This document shows positions 7,006-9,962 of a stretch of DNA of 9,962 bases, one piece after another. The DNA is from an uncultured Paenibacillaceae bacterium (GTDB lineage: Bacteria > Bacillota > Bacilli > Aneurinibacillales > Aneurinibacillaceae): contig CAMLDI010000074.1 of assembly GCA_946478845.1 (NCBI GenBank), positions 1-9,962 on the forward strand. Reading direction: 5' to 3'. The notes under the pieces were generated by a model. The model was not told the DNA's origin. It did no database searches and saw nothing but the letters and a program-made list of their open reading frames with translations. Positions within the stretch are counted from its first letter, which is position 1; every line of letters begins with the position of its first letter. A program made the position numbers and the translations under genes.

Positions 7006-8485
7006 CGGTAATATGTTCAATCCCCATTTACTTCTTCGTTATGGTTTTACTCAGGATTTATTTGAGTTTTTTTCATCATTAAACTACCTTCATGTGGAAT
7101 TGCCATTATTAATGGTTCGCCCCTACCATGTTATGATTCGTGAACAGGTAGACCAGCGTTTAGGAAACCCTTTTTATCTTCTTTTGAAACAAAAAAACTG
7201 GAATTTCTATTCCATGAAAGATGTTCAATTAAAATTACAGAGAAATCCCCAACAAATCCGTTCCTTAGAAAAGGACCCCAAGAGAACTACTGTATTAATT
7301 TGCGGGCAATTTATCGATTTCGCCCTTTCTCAATTATCTAATAACCAAGTGTTAATCCTGCAGTCAAATCCTTACGATCAAAAAGCAATTCAAGGAAAAA
7401 AACTTCCAGAAAACTTTCGCGTATTCAACCTCAATAAAACTCTTCATGGATATTCCGTAAGACGTGAAACAATTCAGTGGATTCAAGAACGTATAACTAA
7501 TTTTCAGGATTATCCCTATGCCAAAAACCATGAGATCTTTTCTCTCCCTAACTTTTTTCCATGGCTCCGTAGCCAGCTAGTCCACGGAATAAAACTGGTG
7601 GAAATTTTAACAAAATTAATGTTTGACTATCCAATTGGAATTATCCTTGACCACTCCGAACTGGTTTATCCGGGAAATGTGTTATCCCTGTTAGGACGAT
7701 TATATGGAATCCCTTTTTTAAACGTACAAAACCACTTAACCAACGATGCCTCTATTATCCCTTCCCGGGCAACCCATTACTGTGTCTGGGGCCGCCATAT
7801 GACTGATTGGTTAAATAAAAGAGGAATTGGGAAGTCGAACATTTATGAAATAGGAAGTCTGAGGCTTGCCAATAATCATCGTTTTATTCAAAAAAGCAAA
7901 GAAGATTTACTCCGTGCCTTAGAAGTTTCAGAAGATATGTTTATTATTACCTTTACCACTCAGTGTTATTTTGATTACATTAATCATTCCATTATGGAAT
8001 GGATGAAAAAAGCGACAGAACAACTGCCCGTTCTTGTAATAGTGAATCCCCATCCATCTGATCGTCTTTCCTATGAGGGATTTACTTCCAGGGGGATTCG
8101 CCTTACCCCTCCTGATTTTCATTTACAAGAAATTTTACATGCTACAGATCTCGTTGCAACCATCTCATCTACCACAGCCCTTGAAGGAGCCCTCTTAAAA
8201 AAAGGAATGGTTATTTTGCAACCAACTATGCCTTACGATTATCACTTAAATTACAATGGGTATTACCGAATTATGGCTGATGGAAAAGGTGGGATTCCCG
8301 TTCATAATGCTGAAGAATTAATTTTAGAAATAAAAAAATTAATGCATGATTCAGGGTATTATGAGGCAAACGTGGAAAAAGGCCAACACATCCTTCATGA
8401 AATGTTGACCTTAGGGGACAAAAAACCACAGGTAAGATTAAAAAACTTACTGGATGATTTGTTTTTCAATAAAATTATTAAATGA
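6998..8485 (+). CDS. Putative GT-B glycosyltransferase, candidate nonulosonic acid transferase
   Basis: This 495-residue soluble protein is not a family I can name with certainty. The N-terminal part (about 1-200) is unfamiliar. A central stretch contains ILDHSELVYPGN near 215-226 and YGIPFLNVQ, then THYCVWG (259-265), which is the start of a GT-B nucleotide-binding half. VNPHPSD, with His352-Pro353, and ISSTTALEG (389-397) follow 38 residues apart. That pair matches the HP and Ser-Ser/Thr motifs of bacterial sialyltransferases and Kdo transferases that use CMP-sugars. No signal peptide or membrane segment is seen. It is the last gene of the run, directly after the synthase and activation genes, so I infer that it transfers the CMP-activated acid to a surface glycan or protein. 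I place the start at ATG 6998 rather than 6989; the gene overlaps the previous one by 8 nt. A CDP-glycerol-type transferase is an alternative. Confidence 0.72.
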   Translation: MYNGNMFNPHLLLRYGFTQDLFEFFSSLNYLHVELPLLMVRPYHVMIREQVDQRLGNPFYLLLKQKNWNFYSMKDVQLKLQRNPQQIRSLEKDPKRTTVLICGQFIDFALSQLSNNQVLILQSNPYDQKAIQGKKLPENFRVFNLNKTLHGYSVRRETIQWIQERITNFQDYPYAKNHEIFSLPNFFPWLRSQLVHGIKLVEILTKLMFDYPIGIILDHSELVYPGNVLSLLGRLYGIPFLNVQNHLTNDASIIPSRATHYCVWGRHMTDWLNKRGIGKSNIYEIGSLRLANNHRFIQKSKEDLLRALEVSEDMFIITFTTQCYFDYINHSIMEWMKKATEQLPVLVIVNPHPSDRLSYEGFTSRGIRLTPPDFHLQEILHATDLVATISSTTALEGALLKKGMVILQPTMPYDYHLNYNGYYRIMADGKGGIPVHNAEELILEIKKLMHDSGYYEANVEKGQHILHEMLTLGDKKPQVRLKNLLDDLFFNKIIK

Positions 8486-9323
8486 TTTTCGTCCATCCAT
8501 TTTCCTGGACGATTTTATTTTCTTTCATCAGTTTTCCTAGGGCTTTTTTAAAGGAACCTTTACTAATGCCGAATATTTCCCTAATAATTTCTGGGTCTGA
8601 CTGATCTGTATAAGGCATTTTCCCATTGCGGCTTTTTAGATATTCATAGATCTTCTCCGCATCTATTACATAACGAACTTCCTTGGGAGGCAACATGGAA
8701 AGGCCAAGAGCGCCATCTTCTCTTATGCGTGTTACTCTTCCTTCAATGTGGCAGCCAAGGCGCAATGGAACGCTGGCATCATCCCAGGAAATAAAGGCTA
8801 TATTTTTCCCCTCAGTCATCAGCCAGGCCCCAGAGTTAAGCACTTTATACACATACCCTTGAACGGTATTATTTTTCATTGTTTCTTTTCCTGGTTCTGC
8901 AATGGATTTAATATTTTCTTCATCCATTTTAAAGGCCTGTAATCTTCCCTTCTTATCCAGGCCCACACATACTGGAATTCGGTCCCCTTTCTGAGGCCAT
9001 CTTTCATGGTCCCAGGGAAGGTCATCCAGGGATAAGAAAAGGTGTTTCTGAATGCCATTATCTAGAAAAACCCCTAATTTAAATTGTACATCTGTAACTT
9101 GCAACCAACCGCATTCCCCTAATAAAAGGATTGGCTTCTCACGAGTCGCTGCTAATCTGCCTTGATGGTCATGATATAAATAAACCTCAACCTCATCCTC
9201 AGGTTCAAAGGTTCCTTTCGCTTCACTGGCATGCAATAGAACATCTGTCGTTCCATCTGATAAAAAATACCCAAAGGGTGCTGTACGAACAACTTTTAAT
9301 GTAACAATGGTTCCCGCTTCCAC
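8478..9323 (-). CDS. cvfB: CvfB/YitL-type S1 RNA-binding protein
   Basis: This 281-residue protein matches the CvfB architecture: three S1-like OB folds (about 1-62, 68-133 and 153-213) and a C-terminal winged helix (about 222-281). The first begins GTIVTLKVVRTAPFGYFL and contains LLHASEAKG, the third contains GYVYKVLNSGAWL, and the winged helix includes FGISKGSFKKALGKLMKE (251-268). Length is close to the roughly 300 residues of Staphylococcus CvfB and Bacillus YitL. CvfB binds RNA and affects virulence-gene expression in S. aureus; its role in spore-formers is poorly known. The start is GTG 9323, 4 nt after GAGGGAG. The gene converges on the sugar operon, sharing 8 bp with it, and is probably a housekeeping neighbour with its own promoter. 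Confidence 0.92.
   Translation of the reverse strand: MEAGTIVTLKVVRTAPFGYFLSDGTTDVLLHASEAKGTFEPEDEVEVYLYHDHQGRLAATREKPILLLGECGWLQVTDVQFKLGVFLDNGIQKHLFLSLDDLPWDHERWPQKGDRIPVCVGLDKKGRLQAFKMDEENIKSIAEPGKETMKNNTVQGYVYKVLNSGAWLMTEGKNIAFISWDDASVPLRLGCHIEGRVTRIREDGALGLSMLPPKEVRYVIDAEKIYEYLKSRNGKMPYTDQSDPEIIREIFGISKGSFKKALGKLMKENKIVQENGWTKII
8490..8511 (+). terminator. Probable operon terminator inside the convergent gene
   Basis: CGTCCA (8490-8495) pairs with TGGACG (8506-8511) across a 10-nt loop. A flanking T-A pair (8489/8512) extends the stem, and ATTTTATTTT follows. It begins 4 nt after the glycosyltransferase stop, where a rho-independent terminator is expected. The stem is short (6-7 bp) and lies within the last codons of the opposite-strand gene. 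Confidence 0.5.
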
Positions 9324-9327
9324 ACTA

Positions 9328-9334
9328 CTCCCTC
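9328..9334 (-). promoter_or_regulatory. Ribosome binding site for a GTG start
   Basis: Read on the minus strand, GAGGGAG ends 4 nt before GTG 9323. No ATG in frame fits the family's N-terminus, so this site supports GTG. Confidence 0.55.
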
Positions 9335-9369
9335 TTTCTTATAGAAAACTTTACCTATTACCGGATTTC

Positions 9370-9398
9370 ATCATACCTTATTTTTGTATAAAAGAAAA
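9370..9398 (-). promoter_or_regulatory. Probable promoter of the cvfB-like gene
   Basis: On the minus strand a TATGAT box (9375-9370) matches the sigma-A -10 consensus and lies about 46 nt before the GTG start. At the 17-nt spacing the -35 region is only TTTTCT, a poor match, so the call rests on the -10 box and on its place just downstream of a terminator. Confidence 0.4.
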
Positions 9399-9439
9399 AG
9401 GCAGTTTTCCTTTTTCTAAAGAAAACATGCCCTTTTTCT
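9393..9439 (-). terminator. Rho-independent terminator after the lipoprotein gene
   Basis: Starting directly after the lipoprotein stop, AGAAAAAGG, CA and GTTTTC on the minus strand pair with GAAAAC, TG and CCTTTTTCT, leaving two single-base bulges and a loop of about 11 nt. A T-rich CTTTT tail follows. The structure is nearly symmetrical, so it may also stop rightward transcription on the plus strand. Confidence 0.75.
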
Positions 9440-9928
9440 TTAAGGGGTTGGAATTACAAACTGCTTTCCGATCTCTTGTATAATTCCATCAACATCCGTC
9501 TTTCTTGTACTCATAATTCCAGCTCTTTGTTGGGTAGATGGGCTTTGGATCTGCTGGTTTAAACGGGGATCAGTCGTTACATAAATATTATTGTTGGTTT
9601 CCACCTTTTTAATGGCGTAATATACATCCAATTCAATATCCCTTTTATTCCTCTTCGTATTTTGATCCGCCTCAATGCCCACTAGAACAGTAACCCCATT
9701 AACAGACACATTTGCTTTTTTCACACCCTTTACCTTATGGGCGATGGTTTGAATTCGAGAAGCAAGTGCACTGTTATTTTCCATCTCCTGAGATTGAATT
9801 CGTTGTGTTGACTGTTGGGCTGTATTATTCGTTGTGCCATTGTTTCCTGATTGGTTATTGCCACAACCAGTTACCATCATAAGAAGAAAATAAATGAAGC
9901 CAAAGCTTAGGATGGTGATTCTTTTCAT
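9440..9928 (-). CDS. YhcN/YlaJ-type sporulation lipoprotein
   Basis: This 162-residue lipoprotein starts with a signal peptide (MKR, then a hydrophobic core) ending in the lipobox VTGC with Cys22 as the lipidated residue. A low-complexity Asn/Gln/Ser/Thr linker (about 23-55) leads into the conserved domain. That domain has RIQTIAHKVKGVKKANVSV, VLVGIEAD, a DVYYAIKK segment and YVTTDPRLNQQIQS, all typical of YhcN/YlaJ proteins. Bacillus members are found in spores and affect germination. The protein is somewhat shorter than B. subtilis YhcN or YlaJ (around 190-210). GGAGGTG at 9936-9942 lies 7 nt from ATG 9928 and only 4 nt from the in-frame GTG 9931, so I prefer the ATG. No promoter can be judged because only about 30 nt upstream are present. 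Confidence 0.9.
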   Translation of the reverse strand: MKRITILSFGFIYFLLMMVTGCGNNQSGNNGTTNNTAQQSTQRIQSQEMENNSALASRIQTIAHKVKGVKKANVSVNGVTVLVGIEADQNTKRNKRDIELDVYYAIKKVETNNNIYVTTDPRLNQQIQSPSTQQRAGIMSTRKTDVDGIIQEIGKQFVIPTP

Positions 9929-9935
9929 CACTATA

Positions 9936-9942
9936 CACCTCC
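9936..9942 (-). promoter_or_regulatory. Ribosome binding site of the lipoprotein gene
   Basis: A consensus GGAGGTG on the minus strand lies 7 nt before ATG 9928, which favours it over GTG 9931. Confidence 0.6.
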
Positions 9943-9962
9943 ACTACTATTTTGCTCATTTT

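Noticed and set aside
8748..8942. Plus-strand open frame inside the cvfB-like gene
   Set aside because: It overlaps the well-supported S1-domain gene on the other strand and resembles no known protein.
9324..9439. A riboswitch or small RNA in the gap between the two minus-strand genes
   Set aside because: The 116 nt are accounted for by a terminator hairpin, a likely -10 box and a ribosome site. No conserved aptamer-like pattern is visible.

Overview
The window looks like a chromosomal segment of a low-GC, Gram-positive, endospore-forming bacterium (Bacillales type). The sequence is AT-rich, Shine-Dalgarno sites are strong, and TTG and GTG starts are used. The two genes at the right end belong to Firmicutes families: a CvfB/YitL-type S1 protein and a YhcN/YlaJ-type sporulation lipoprotein. 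I cannot name the genus. No mobile element, tRNA, rRNA or CRISPR array is visible.

Left and centre (1-8511, + strand). After the last 47 codons of an unrecognised gene comes a tightly packed run of eight genes, with gaps of 2-35 nt or overlaps of 4-11 nt, best read as one operon. The first six look like a nonulosonic (sialic-like) acid pathway: a nucleotide-HexNAc 4,6-dehydratase, a PLP sugar aminotransferase, a NeuB/LegI-type synthase, a NeuC/LegG-type hydrolysing 2-epimerase, a NeuD/PglD-type N-acetyltransferase and an SpsF-type cytidylyltransferase. A NeuC-like hydrolysing epimerase and no PseG-like hydrolase favours a legionaminic-type (2,4-diacylamino, D-glycero-D-galacto) acid over pseudaminic acid. 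The hydrophobic residue at the usual SDR tyrosine of the dehydratase agrees with this.

The last two genes of the run are the least ordinary. The first is a second, strongly divergent NeuB paralogue that keeps the metal-binding histidines but lacks the PEP-binding Lys and Ser positions. The second is a roughly 495-residue protein that I read as a GT-B glycosyltransferase with the His-Pro and Ser-Ser/Thr motifs typical of CMP-sugar-dependent transferases. It is the best candidate for the enzyme that attaches the activated acid to its acceptor. No flippase, polymerase, flagellin or other clear acceptor is in the window. The run probably ends at a hairpin at 8490-8511.

Right (8478-9928, - strand). 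A convergent cvfB-like gene overlaps the end of the operon by 8 bp and has its own likely promoter. Upstream of it lies a sporulation-type lipoprotein gene ending in a strong hairpin terminator. These two genes are probably not part of the sugar pathway; the lipoprotein mainly supports a spore-former.
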